64,000 nt of DNA from Bradyrhizobium sp. (GTDB lineage: Bacteria; Pseudomonadota; Alphaproteobacteria; Rhizobiales; Xanthobacteraceae), in the NCBI RefSeq assembly GCF_030646015.1, contig NZ_JAUSLT010000087.1, forward strand, positions 62,001 through 126,000, written 5' to 3'. Made by a program: the position numbers and the translations under genes. The first letter of the stretch is position 1, and every line of letters begins with the position of its first letter. Shown here in pieces: positions 8,594-16,210 of the stretch. The notes below the pieces were generated by a model. It saw only the letters and a list, made by a program, of their open reading frames with translations, ran no database searches and was not told where the DNA came from.

Positions 8594-8637
8594 GATGCGT
8601 TCACGCGAAGTTACTGATGCGTTTACGCGAGGTTACT
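8594..8637. repeat. Tandem pair of 22-bp repeats with GCGT/ACGC symmetry
   Basis: Two adjacent 22-base units (8594-8615 and 8616-8637) differ at two positions. Each contains GCGTTYACGCG, an inverted GCGT...ACGC. They lie between the palindromes at 8469 and the gene at 8795 and may be a second regulator's site. Confidence 0.5.
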
Positions 8638-8767
8638 ATCGCGCGAAATCGTCACAGAAGTTCCTCGCGGTGAAGAAGCCGTTCTCTGGTCAACATGAAC
8701 AGCCGTTCAAGAAGCTGTCGCCGATTTAATGTCGCGGTCCGGAACGTTGAACGTCTGCGGCGATTAT

Positions 8768-8790
8768 CACTCCACATGTTAATTGGAGTG
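8768..8790 (+). promoter_or_regulatory. Leader hairpin enclosing the ribosome-binding site
   Basis: CACTCCA (8768-8774) pairs perfectly with TGGAGTG (8784-8790) around a 9-base loop. The second arm contains the GGAG Shine-Dalgarno of the gene starting at 8795, so the folded leader would hide it. Control by temperature or a ligand is inferred, not shown. Confidence 0.45.
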
Positions 8791-8794
8791 TTCC

Positions 8795-9115
8795 ATGAAA
8801 AAGCTAGCTCTCGTATTTGCCGTCGGTGCAGCCGCGCTGTTCGGAGGTTCCGCCGCGAACGCCGCTGACAACACGGTGAAAGCGAAAGCCGCGACCGACG
8901 TGGCGCAGCAGTCCACCGATATCAGTGCGCACCGTCGCCATCGACATTATGGCCATCGTCATCACGGTTATCGTCACTATGGCTACCGCCACTACCGCCC
9001 GTATTACGGTAACAGCTACGGCTACGCGCCCCGGCCGTATTATGGCGGCTATAACCGCGGCTATGGTTATGGCGGCCCCGGCATCACCTTCGGCTTCGGC
9101 GGCCGCGGCTGGTAA
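8795..9115 (+). CDS. Small secreted His/Tyr/Gly-rich protein
   Basis: This 106-residue protein has a standard signal peptide (MKKLALVFAVGAAALFGGSAANA). It continues with a short spacer and a low-complexity region of HRRHRHYGHRHHGYRHYGYRHY type, then Tyr/Gly/Pro-rich repeats ending in GFGGRGW. The His clusters could bind transition metals and the Gly/Tyr tail resembles surface or adhesive proteins, but no function is known to me. The start is fixed by GGAG six bases upstream, which is inside a 7-bp hairpin. A strong bidirectional terminator follows. Confidence 0.75.
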   Translation: MKKLALVFAVGAAALFGGSAANAADNTVKAKAATDVAQQSTDISAHRRHRHYGHRHHGYRHYGYRHYRPYYGNSYGYAPRPYYGGYNRGYGYGGPGITFGFGGRGW

Positions 9116-9123
9116 TCAGCGAC

Positions 9124-9160
9124 AAAAAAGGCCCGCTGCCACGGTGGCAGCGGGCCTTTT
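9124..9160. terminator. Bidirectional Rho-independent terminator
   Basis: A perfect 13-bp stem (GGCCCGCTGCCAC with its complement) is flanked by six A on the left and four T on the right. It can end both the gene at 8795 (+) and the gene at 9171 (-). Confidence 0.85.
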
Positions 9161-9170
9161 CGTGCGACGG

Positions 9171-10328
9171 CTACGGCTCGGCGGTGCGGATGCCGGCGGG
9201 GCTCGCCTTCAGCGCGATCGGCGTCCCCCTGGTCAGGGTCTTGCCGTCGAAGGTGAACGGCACAATCTCGCTCTCCACCATGCACTGCGCCAGCAACGCC
9301 CTGGAATCCTTCGACCACGCGATGCCCTGGCACCAGTGGCCGATTTTGGCTTCCGTCACCGGCGTCAGCGTGGTGCCGTTGATGCGAAAAATCTGCAGCA
9401 ATCCAAAATCATTGTAGAACGGCGAGGCCTTCGGCTTGTTGGAGCCGTTCATCGCGGTGACCGCCACATACGCCCCGTCGGGCGAAATCTTCAGCCCCTC
9501 CGGGGTTTGCGCCACGGACACCGTGGTGACGACGCGAACCGGCTTGGCGCGCATATCGATCAGGCTGATGCTGTCGTTGTCGCCGCTGCCGGTGCCGATA
9601 TTGGCGACGACGGCCACGTCGCCATTGCCGGTGGAGTCGATCTGGTAGGGCCGCATCCCCGCCGTCAGGTCGCGCTTGGCGTATTCCACCTTGTTGCCGT
9701 CGACCGTGAGCACGGCGATCTTGTTGTCGCCATCCCGTGTCACCAGCGCTGAGGTGCCGTCACGGGAAAACATCGGGTGGCTGGGGCCAGACTTGGCGTC
9801 GCCGAGCGCGACCTTGCCGGCCGCGGTCAGCGTATTGCCGCTGATGGTGAACACCGAAACAGTACCCTCGGCGCGGTTGGCCACCAGCGCCAGCGTGCCC
9901 GCGCGATTGATCGAAACGCCGGCCGCGCCGGCACCGGACTGCAGCGTCGCCAGCACTTTCGGCGGCGAGGATTTCAGGTCGATTACGGTCAATTTGTCGT
10001 CGGGGATCGCCTTGGTCGGATCGGCGGGATCGATCTTCATCGCGCCGGTGACCAGCGCAAAACTTTCATCGGAGGCGACCGCGACGCTGGAGGGCGGACC
10101 GACCACGCTGGCCGGCACCGGCAGTTCCGCGACGATGCGCGGGGCGGCGCCCGAAAGCTCGATGATGGCGACGCTGTCCGGCACAGGCTGCTTGCGCACC
10201 TTCGCCACCCCGTCTTCCAGCACCATCTTGCCGTCATTGGCCGAAACCGCGAGCTCGGCGTGAGCCGCGCCTGCCAAAGCGACCAATGATGTCGTGATCA
10301 ATGCCAGCATAGCCTTGCTGAATCGCAT
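9171..10328 (-). CDS. Periplasmic YVTN/WD40-like beta-propeller protein
   Basis: The 385-residue product has a signal peptide (MRFSKAMLALITTSLVALAGAAHA). Repeated blade motifs follow, such as VAVASDESFALVTGAM, VSINRAGTLALVANRAEGTVSVF, MFSRDGTSALVTRDGDNKIAVL and LKISPDGAYVAVTAMNGSN. This is the YVTN/lactonase-type propeller pattern. Such proteins scaffold other proteins or carry lactonase activity, and I cannot assign either. GGGAGGA lies six bases before the ATG at 10328, which is preferred over a longer frame. It shares the terminator at 9124 with the convergent small gene. Confidence 0.8.
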   Translation of the reverse strand: MRFSKAMLALITTSLVALAGAAHAELAVSANDGKMVLEDGVAKVRKQPVPDSVAIIELSGAAPRIVAELPVPASVVGPPSSVAVASDESFALVTGAMKIDPADPTKAIPDDKLTVIDLKSSPPKVLATLQSGAGAAGVSINRAGTLALVANRAEGTVSVFTISGNTLTAAGKVALGDAKSGPSHPMFSRDGTSALVTRDGDNKIAVLTVDGNKVEYAKRDLTAGMRPYQIDSTGNGDVAVVANIGTGSGDNDSISLIDMRAKPVRVVTTVSVAQTPEGLKISPDGAYVAVTAMNGSNKPKASPFYNDFGLLQIFRINGTTLTPVTEAKIGHWCQGIAWSKDSRALLAQCMVESEIVPFTFDGKTLTRGTPIALKASPAGIRTAEP

Positions 10329-10463
10329 GCCGTCCTCCCGGAATTGGTCGGACCTCTGTCGGGTCCATGCTTGATAGTATTCAACGTGCGCGCGCGGTTG
10401 TCGACTGGCAAGATCAGTGGGCGCAATACCATTCCGGCCTGCGGGCGAATTCGGTGGGATCAA

Positions 10464-11162
10464 ATGAAGATCGGCAGTCCACAACAGCTCGAGATCGCGG
10501 TCGGCAATGCGGGGTCAGTCTCCGCGCTGCTGATCCGCCCCGCCGATGCGCGGGCGTGTTTTATCTTCGCCCATGGGGCAGGGGCCGGAATGACCCATGC
10601 CGCCATGGAGGCTGCCGCCCAAGGCCTCGCCGAACGCGGCGTGGCGACGCTGCGCTACCAGTTTCCCTACATGGAGAAGGGCAGCAAGCGGCCTGATCCG
10701 CCGGCGATTGCGCATTCAGCCGTGCGCGCGGCGGTGGCTGAAGCCGGGCGATGTTGCCCCTCGCTGCGCCTGATCGCCGGCGGCCGGTCCTTTGGCGGCC
10801 GCATGACCTCGCAGGCGCAGGCGCTTTCGCCTTTGGCCGGGGTCGACGGGCTGGCGTTTTTCGGCTTTCCGCTGCATCCGGCCGGCAAGCCGTCCGACGA
10901 TCGCGCCAAACACCTCGCCGGGATCAGGATCCCGATGCTGTTCCTGCAGGGCACCAACGACAAGCTCGCGGAGCTGGCGCTGCTCGAACCCGTGGTCGAG
11001 CGCCTCGGGCCTCGGGCGTCGCTGCATCTGGTGAGAGATGCCGATCATTCCTTCCATGTGCCGGCGCGTTCGGGCCGCAATGACCGTGAAGTCCTGAACG
11101 AAATCCTCGATGCGTTCGCGGACTGGATCGGCGCGATCGAGCCAGCCCAAGGGGTATCCTGA
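10464..11162 (+). CDS. Alpha/beta hydrolase of the KANL3/TEX30 (dienelactone-hydrolase-like) type
   Basis: The 232-residue product shows FIFAHGAGAGMTHAAME (oxyanion region), the nucleophile elbow GGRSFGGRM, an acid near LFLQGTNDKLAEL and the catalytic His in DADHSFHVP. This order is typical of short prokaryotic alpha/beta hydrolases related to KANL3/TEX30. The substrate is unknown. The start at 10464 has only a weak GGTGGG site. The gene is divergent from the propeller gene and does not share an obvious operon. Confidence 0.8.
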   Translation: MKIGSPQQLEIAVGNAGSVSALLIRPADARACFIFAHGAGAGMTHAAMEAAAQGLAERGVATLRYQFPYMEKGSKRPDPPAIAHSAVRAAVAEAGRCCPSLRLIAGGRSFGGRMTSQAQALSPLAGVDGLAFFGFPLHPAGKPSDDRAKHLAGIRIPMLFLQGTNDKLAELALLEPVVERLGPRASLHLVRDADHSFHVPARSGRNDREVLNEILDAFADWIGAIEPAQGVS

Positions 11163-11223
11163 ATTCGCGATCGAACGCTGCTTTGCGATATTGAGCTGCC
11201 AAATGGCCCGGCTCGCCGCCGCA

Positions 11224-12213
11224 TTACTGGCAGAGCGGTTCGCCGGACTTCATCGGGCCTTCCGATTTCAGGCCGGGCAGGTCTTCCAGACGGTCGAGCG
11301 GCACCGCCGGCTTTGGAGCCTCGTACTTGACCTCCCGGTTCACCGGAATCTTGTCGAAAGGCAGAGCGACAACCCCGACGGCCTTCACCCAGTCGTCGAA
11401 CCGGCGCCACTGCACACCATTGCTTGCCAGCGCCTTCTCGTAGGTGCGCCACCATTTTGTTTTCGTGCCGCCGAGATAGGCATGCGAAACCAGGATCATG
11501 TCGGAAGGCCGCCGCGCCAGCACCTTGTCGACAACATTCGCAAAGTCCTCGTCGGTCGAACCGCGCGCCCAGAGGCTGTAATCGCATAGCGAGCCCGTGC
11601 CCATCTCTCCGAACGGCACGTTGGACACGGAGATGATCTTCGCCTTGTATTCCCGTGGGGCGTAGACGGTTGCGCGCTCGCCGGCCGTGCCGCGCGCCAG
11701 CACGTATTCCACGCCGAGAGCGTCCGCGGCGCGCAGGGTATTTTCGTCGTAGGCGAAATACCTGCTCCCGAATACCCGCATGGATTTGACGACCGTGATC
11801 TTTTCGATGGCATCCTTCACCTCGCGCATCCGCGCGAGCTGCTCCTCATACGGTACATCCCAGAAGGCCTTGTCGGCATACAGGCCCGCGATCGGGTAGC
11901 CCTTGAGCGCGAGACGACCGAAATCTTTCGGGTATTCGGCGATCACATTGTGCTGCGCCTGCACCAGCGCGGTCAGGCCACGGCCGTCGAGCTGGCGCTC
12001 CCACTGACGGATGCCTTCGATCTTCTCGAACTCGATGAGCATGATCAGGCCGTTGGTCTGGCGGTCCATCTTCGGCGCCTGCGCAAGAGAAGGTTGCATG
12101 CCCGGCATGAGCACGATCGCGCTCGCCAGCAGGACGGCCGCGATCCGCTTCGCAAGCCGGCAATCGCCATCCCGGCCGAAGAAGCGGGCTTTCTTCAGGG
12201 ATTGGGTGACCAT
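11224..12213 (-). CDS. NodB-fold (polysaccharide deacetylase-like) protein lacking the metal ligands
   Basis: The 329-residue product has a membrane-anchor or signal segment (about residues 20-45). Its middle aligns by eye with NodB deacetylases: KGYPIAGLYADK where active enzymes have GHEIGNHTxSH, then PYEEQLARMREVKDAIEKI, then FGSRYFAYDENTLRAADALG where they have FRPPYGAYNENTLRAL. The HxxxH zinc ligands and the TFDDG motif (here IEFEKIEG) are absent, so deacetylase activity is unlikely. It may bind glycan instead. GGAGGAGG precedes the ATG at 12213. A FixK-type box lies upstream at 12282. Confidence 0.6.
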   Translation of the reverse strand: MVTQSLKKARFFGRDGDCRLAKRIAAVLLASAIVLMPGMQPSLAQAPKMDRQTNGLIMLIEFEKIEGIRQWERQLDGRGLTALVQAQHNVIAEYPKDFGRLALKGYPIAGLYADKAFWDVPYEEQLARMREVKDAIEKITVVKSMRVFGSRYFAYDENTLRAADALGVEYVLARGTAGERATVYAPREYKAKIISVSNVPFGEMGTGSLCDYSLWARGSTDEDFANVVDKVLARRPSDMILVSHAYLGGTKTKWWRTYEKALASNGVQWRRFDDWVKAVGVVALPFDKIPVNREVKYEAPKPAVPLDRLEDLPGLKSEGPMKSGEPLCQ

Positions 12214-12281
12214 GGCCTCCTCCAGCCCCGTCGGAAGGACCGATAACAATTATAATGATGAGGTCTAAACTGCTAAGGGTC

Positions 12282-12295
12282 TTGATGCATATCAA
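12282..12295. promoter_or_regulatory. Perfect FNR/FixK-type box
   Basis: TTGATGCATATCAA matches the FNR/FixK consensus TTGAT-N4-ATCAA in all ten conserved positions. It is centred about 75 bp before the minus-strand gene starting at 12213, with a TATAAT hexamer on that strand at 12254-12249. That makes an activated promoter for the minus gene plausible. It lies about 30 bp before the plus-strand gene at 12319, which is too near for normal activation of that gene. Confidence 0.65.
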
Positions 12296-12318
12296 GCTCG
12301 TTGCAGGGAGATACGGGA

Positions 12319-12744
12319 ATGGCAGACAGGCTCGGGTTGAAAGAAGCCCGCGAGATCGTCGATGCGATGTTGAAGGCGGCGGCCGAAAAGCGATTGAAAT
12401 TCTCCGCCGCGGTCGTCGATGCCGGTGGCGACCTCATTCATCTCTCGAGGATGGACGGCGCTTCGGCCCTCAACGCGCGCATGAGCTACAACAAGGCCTA
12501 TACGGCGACGAAGTGGCAAAGAGACACCAAGGCCATCAAGGAACGGCTTTTCGACATGTCGCTGGGCGACGACAGGCGCGAGATCGCGTGGTTCTGCGAT
12601 CCTCTCTATACGCCGGTATGGGGCGGCATCGTTCTGAGGTCCAGCGACGGAACCATGCTGGGCGCCCTCGGCGAGAGCGGTGGAACGCCCGCGCAGGACG
12701 AAGAGATCGGCCAATTGGGCGCGAAGGTCTTCGCGGCGCTCTGA
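12319..12744 (+). CDS. GlcG/HbpS-family (haem-degrading/haem-binding domain) protein
   Basis: The 141-residue product has the GlcG/HbpS pattern: LKEAREIVDAMLKAAAEK, AAVVDAGGDLIHLSRMDGA, YNKAYTATKW and a C-terminal LGALGESGGTPAQDEEIGQLG. HbpS from Streptomyces binds haem and senses redox stress, and GlcG is linked to glycolate use. Most family members are unassigned. The start is ATG 12319. A TTG six codons earlier is possible. It is divergent from the NodB-like gene and shares the region with the FixK box. Confidence 0.82.
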   Translation: MADRLGLKEAREIVDAMLKAAAEKRLKFSAAVVDAGGDLIHLSRMDGASALNARMSYNKAYTATKWQRDTKAIKERLFDMSLGDDRREIAWFCDPLYTPVWGGIVLRSSDGTMLGALGESGGTPAQDEEIGQLGAKVFAAL

Positions 12745-12875
12745 ACCGCACGCGTCCGCCGGCATGGCGAGAGCATTCGCAGCGATCCACGGTATCGACC
12801 CCTGCGACGCAAAAAATGCAGGGTCGCGGGTTCCTGAATGGCGACTCCAGGTGGCCCATTGCTTAGCCTTCGTCA

Positions 12876-12897
12876 TTGCATATATTAGAAGATGCAA
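12876..12897. promoter_or_regulatory. AT-rich inverted repeat before the rhodanese gene
   Basis: TTGCAT-N10-ATGCAA is a perfect 6+6 inverted repeat in an AT-rich patch about 77 bp before the rhodanese start. ArsR-type sulfide sensors (BigR/SqrR class) control rhodanese genes through AT-rich palindromes, so such a regulator is a reasonable guess. None is encoded nearby. Confidence 0.4.
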
Positions 12898-12973
12898 ATA
12901 TATGGTGCGCTCGCTGACGCGGTTCGAGGCCGCCAACGCGGTCAGGTCTCGTGACAAGGGAAAGGCTGGTTCG

Positions 12974-13318
12974 ATGCTGTCTCGGTTCTTGAGCAAGTTC
13001 TTGGCTACCTCCAGCACTCCGGCCATTGCGCATGAGGAACTCCTGCAGGCGCATGGAAGCGGAGCGTGCACGGTCGTGGACGTGCGTGAGGCGCACGAAT
13101 ATGCCGGCGGGCACATTCCCGGCGCGGTCAATCATCCGCTCTCGCAATTCGATCCCGCTCGCGTGCCGCGCGGCGAGCGCGTCGTGCTGATCTGTCAGGC
13201 CGGGGGGCGATCCGCAGCCGCCATGAAGCGAATGATCGCTGCTGGCAGGCAGGACGTGCAGCATTATCCGGCCGGCATGGGGGGATGGCGGGCGCGCAAG
13301 GGTCCGGTAGAGAAATGA
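12974..13318 (+). CDS. Rhodanese-like single-domain protein
   Basis: The 114-residue product has the rhodanese fold signatures: VVDVREAHEYAGGHIPGAVNHPL, then the active-site loop LICQAGGRSAAAM with the catalytic Cys in CQAGGRS, and a C-terminal YPAGMGGW. Rhodaneses carry sulfane sulfur and act in sulfide or cyanide detoxification. A longer start at 12902 would add 24 residues but would place the gene start next to the palindrome at 12876. ATG 12974 agrees with the usual length of stand-alone rhodaneses. Confidence 0.85.
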   Translation: MLSRFLSKFLATSSTPAIAHEELLQAHGSGACTVVDVREAHEYAGGHIPGAVNHPLSQFDPARVPRGERVVLICQAGGRSAAAMKRMIAAGRQDVQHYPAGMGGWRARKGPVEK

Positions 13319-13443
13319 GCGAACTTCAGGCGCGCTGACGCGACATCCTTGCCGTAATCGCCGAAATGCCGCATCCTGCCCGAAACTGCGGAAGAAAATT
13401 CCAGCAAGTGCCATGTTCTAGCAAGTGCCATGAGGATTCGCCG

Positions 13444-13764
13444 ATGATTACCGCCCTCGTCCGGTTCAAGCTGCCCGCAGCCATCGATGTCGCGAAGGCG
13501 GCCGAATTGTTCAGGGGCTCGGCGCCGAAGTACCAGGGCCTGCCCGGCTTGATCAGAAAATACTATTTGTTCGACGCCGAAAGCCGGACCGGCGGCGGCT
13601 GCTATCTGTGGGAAAGCCGCGAGGCCGCCGAGCGCGTCTACAATGCGGAATGGCGCCAGATGATCACCGATCGCTACGGCACGCCGCCCGAGATCAGCTA
13701 TTTCGAGACGCCGGTCGTGGTCGACAACACGCTCGGCAAGACCATCCTCGACGCGGCGGAGTGA
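13444..13764 (+). CDS. YdhR-like small putative monooxygenase
   Basis: The 106-residue product has the ferredoxin-like dimeric alpha/beta barrel pattern of YdhR proteins: MITALVRFKLP, GLPGLIRKYYLFD and GGCYLWESREAAERVY. YdhR is a structural relative of small ring monooxygenases and the role is unproved. GAGG lies before the ATG at 13444. Just upstream, AGCAAGTGCCATG occurs twice in 30 bp. It is followed within 21 bases by a methyltransferase gene and is probably co-transcribed with it. Confidence 0.8.
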   Translation: MITALVRFKLPAAIDVAKAAELFRGSAPKYQGLPGLIRKYYLFDAESRTGGGCYLWESREAAERVYNAEWRQMITDRYGTPPEISYFETPVVVDNTLGKTILDAAE

Positions 13765-13784
13765 CGGTAGCCGCCTCGCGCATC

Positions 13785-14813
13785 ATGACCCAGCAGAACC
13801 AGATGCCGCCGACGGATGGCGCGCCGGTCACCACCGTCCGGCTGCAGAACATCGCGCAGTCCTACGGGCAATCCGCGGCGCTGATGGCGGCGGTCGAGGT
13901 CGGCATGTTTACGGCGATCAGCAAGGGCGCCGGGACCTACGAGGAAGTGGCCAAGGCCCTCGACATCCATCCGACCAACGCCGAGCGGTTGATGGTGATG
14001 CTGTGTGCCACGGGCTTGCTGGAGAAGGCGCAGGGTCGCCATCGCAATGCTCCTGATGTCGAGCGCTTCCTGGTCGAGGGCAGTCCCGGCTACATGGGGC
14101 CGTGGATTACGTTCACCAAGCCGCAATGGAACGAGTGGGGGCGGCTGGGCGAGCATATCCGCACCAGGGAACTGAAGGTGATGGGCGCGATCGAGACGTT
14201 CACGGTCGCCGATGCGCGGCGCTACCACAATGCGACCTACTCGATCGGCATGGGCGCGGGCCGCCGCTTCGTGCGCCAGGTCGACCTCGCGGGCCGTAAG
14301 CGCATCATGGATATCGGCGGCGGCTCCGGCGCCTATTGCATCGTGGCGGCGAAGGAACATGCCGGCATCAGCGCCGTGGTGCTGGATTTGCCTGTGGTGT
14401 GCGAGGTGACGCGCGAGTTCATCGCCGAGAACGGCGTCGCCGATCGCGTCGAGGCGCAAGCCTGCGACTTCACGCGCGATCCGTTCCCGGCCGGCTGCGA
14501 CGTCGCCATCATGGCCTCCAATCTGCCGATGTACAGCCGCGAGATCATCGCTGCTGTGATCCGCAAGGCACACGACGCGCTGCTGCCGGGCGGCGAGATG
14601 CATCTGATCGGCGAGACCACCAATGACGAGCGCACCGGGCCATGGGGGCCGGCCTATTGGGGCCTCGGCCAGGCGATCGGGGATTCGCTGGGGCTTGCCC
14701 ATTCGGAGGCCGACGTGATCGGCTACTTCAGGGCGGCGGGCTTTGCGGATGTCGGCGTGCACGAATTCATCGCGGGCTCGCTCAGCCGCATCGCCGGCAC
14801 CAAGGCGAAATAA
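13785..14813 (+). CDS. SAM-dependent methyltransferase of the plant-O-methyltransferase (Methyltransf_2) type
   Basis: The 342-residue product has an N-terminal dimerisation winged-helix domain (about 20-95, with AALMAAVEVGMFTAIS and NAERLMVMLCATGLLEK). A Rossmann methyltransferase domain follows with IMDIGGGSGAYCI as SAM-binding motif and VVLDLPVV next. Relatives methylate hydroxyls of small aromatic or polyketide-like substrates. The start could also be a GTG at 13761 that overlaps the previous stop. ATG 13785 is given. The neighbours suggest action on a catabolic or secondary intermediate. Confidence 0.8.
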   Translation: MTQQNQMPPTDGAPVTTVRLQNIAQSYGQSAALMAAVEVGMFTAISKGAGTYEEVAKALDIHPTNAERLMVMLCATGLLEKAQGRHRNAPDVERFLVEGSPGYMGPWITFTKPQWNEWGRLGEHIRTRELKVMGAIETFTVADARRYHNATYSIGMGAGRRFVRQVDLAGRKRIMDIGGGSGAYCIVAAKEHAGISAVVLDLPVVCEVTREFIAENGVADRVEAQACDFTRDPFPAGCDVAIMASNLPMYSREIIAAVIRKAHDALLPGGEMHLIGETTNDERTGPWGPAYWGLGQAIGDSLGLAHSEADVIGYFRAAGFADVGVHEFIAGSLSRIAGTKAK

Positions 14814-14884
14814 TCTGGCGCTGCCGGCGATCCCGGCGTATTGCCACCACGACAATTGCAACCATCCAACGAAGGAAAGCGTCC

Positions 14885-15682
14885 ATGCCTGCCAACCCGG
14901 TCTTGTGGGATCTCGACGAACGCGGCGTCGCCACGGTCACGTTGAATCGCCCGGAGGTCAACAATGCCTATGATGCCGGTCTGATCAACGGCGTGCTGGC
15001 TGCGATGGATGAGCTGGGCAAAAAGCCTCAGCTGCGCGTTGTGGTGCTGAGGGGCAACGGCAAGCACTTTCAGGCCGGAGCCGACCTGAAATGGATCAAT
15101 GGCGTCCGGCCGAAATCGGTTGAAGAGAACGAAGCGGTGTCGCAGGCCACGTTCGAGGCGGTGCAGCGGTTGAACCTGTTGCCGATTCCGACTGTGGCGC
15201 TGGTGCAGGGCGGCTGTTTTGGTGGCGGCACCGGGGTGATCTCCGCCTGCGACGTGGTGATCGCGGCCGACAATGCGCTGTTCTCGATCACCGAAGTACG
15301 CTGGGGGCTGACCGCAGCGATCATCATCCCGCAACTGTGCGACGCCATCGGCGTCCGCCAGGTCCGCCGCTATGCCCTGACCGGCGAGCGCTTCGGCGCC
15401 GAAGACGCGCGGCGTATCGGTCTCGTCCACGAAGTGGTGCCGCTGGCTGATCTGGAAGCCGCGGGCGCCAAGGTGGTGGCGCAGTTGCTGGGCAATGGTC
15501 CCGAGGCCATCGCCGAGACCAAGGCGCTGGCGCTGGAAAGCTCGTTCGGCGGCATGGGCGTCGACGACGAGGCCTATGCGCGGCTGGTGCGGATGCATTC
15601 GGCGCGCCGCCGGACGGCGGAAGCTTCGGAGGGCCTGGCCTCGTTCGCGGAGAAACGCGCGGGCAATTGGAAACAGAAATAA
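14885..15682 (+). CDS. Enoyl-CoA hydratase/isomerase (crotonase) family protein
   Basis: The 265-residue crotonase has VTLNRPEVNNAYD at the N-terminus, GKHFQAGADLKWI as first oxyanion-hole segment and GGCFGGGTGVISACDVVIA as second. An acidic residue lies in FSITEVRWGLTAAII. Crotonases act on acyl-CoA thioesters by hydration, isomerisation or hydrolysis. The reaction here is not decidable. AAGGAAAG lies seven bases before the ATG. It closes the YdhR/methyltransferase/crotonase run, and a palindromic repeat follows. Confidence 0.88.
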   Translation: MPANPVLWDLDERGVATVTLNRPEVNNAYDAGLINGVLAAMDELGKKPQLRVVVLRGNGKHFQAGADLKWINGVRPKSVEENEAVSQATFEAVQRLNLLPIPTVALVQGGCFGGGTGVISACDVVIAADNALFSITEVRWGLTAAIIIPQLCDAIGVRQVRRYALTGERFGAEDARRIGLVHEVVPLADLEAAGAKVVAQLLGNGPEAIAETKALALESSFGGMGVDDEAYARLVRMHSARRRTAEASEGLASFAEKRAGNWKQK

Positions 15683-15718
15683 CCCGCGGGTTGAGTTGGT
15701 GGGATGCGCTTCTTTCAC

Positions 15719-15852
15719 CTCTCCCCGCTTGCGGGGAGAGGTCGGATCACATCGCAGATGTGATCCGGGTGAGGGGGTACCAGTCCATCAATTCACACCA
15801 GACTCGCGGATATTCCCCCTCACCCCGACCCTCTCCCCGCAAGCGGGGAGAG
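15719..15852. repeat. Palindromic intergenic repeat element
   Basis: CTCTCCCCGC-TT-GCGGGGAGAG at 15719-15740 returns as CTCTCCCCGCAAGCGGGGAG at 15831. A central GGATCACATC/GATGTGATCC stem lies between them, and GTGAGGGGG and CCCCCTCAC complete the outer symmetry. The element sits between convergent genes. The same family recurs at 17781 and 25841. Confidence 0.75.
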
Positions 15853-15860
15853 GGAGAAGA

Positions 15861-16115
15861 TCAGCATCCCCGGCAAATGCCGCGCATGCTCCTGTATAGC
15901 GCCTCGTCTTCCCGCCGCATCTCCTGCAGCGAATCCATCGTCGAGGTGTCGGCGGCGGGCTCGGGCTTGCGTTTGGCGGCGAGTTCTTTTTCCTGGCGTT
16001 GATAGCAGGCCTCGCGCTCGGGCTTGGCCTGGATGAACCGGCATTGCTCCACCGCCGCGACAGCGGGAGCCGCGCCGAGGATCAGGCCAACTAACGTGGA
16101 TAAGAGGAGCTTCAA
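15861..16115 (-). CDS. Small secreted Cys-containing protein, unknown function
   Basis: The 84-residue product has a signal peptide (MKLLLSTLVGLILGAAPAVA). A charged helical body with EQCRFIQAKPEREACYQRQEKELAAKR-type sequence follows (given here only as character), ending in CRGC. The cysteines are consistent with disulfides in the periplasm. I recognise no family. The start is TTG with GAAGGG upstream, so the exact start is uncertain. Confidence 0.55.
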   Translation of the reverse strand: MKLLLSTLVGLILGAAPAVAAVEQCRFIQAKPEREACYQRQEKELAAKRKPEPAADTSTMDSLQEMRREDEALYRSMRGICRGC

Positions 16116-16210
16116 GGCCGCGGCCCTTCGTTGTTTCGCAGTTCAAGTGTAACCCGGATTGCGCTTCGCTCCATCCGGGCTACGATGTTTTTTGTGTTAG
16201 ACGAGGGCCC

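Noticed and set aside
8465..8637. CRISPR-like tandem repeats
   Set aside because: Only two copies of each unit occur, directly adjacent and without spacers of typical length. No cas gene is present.
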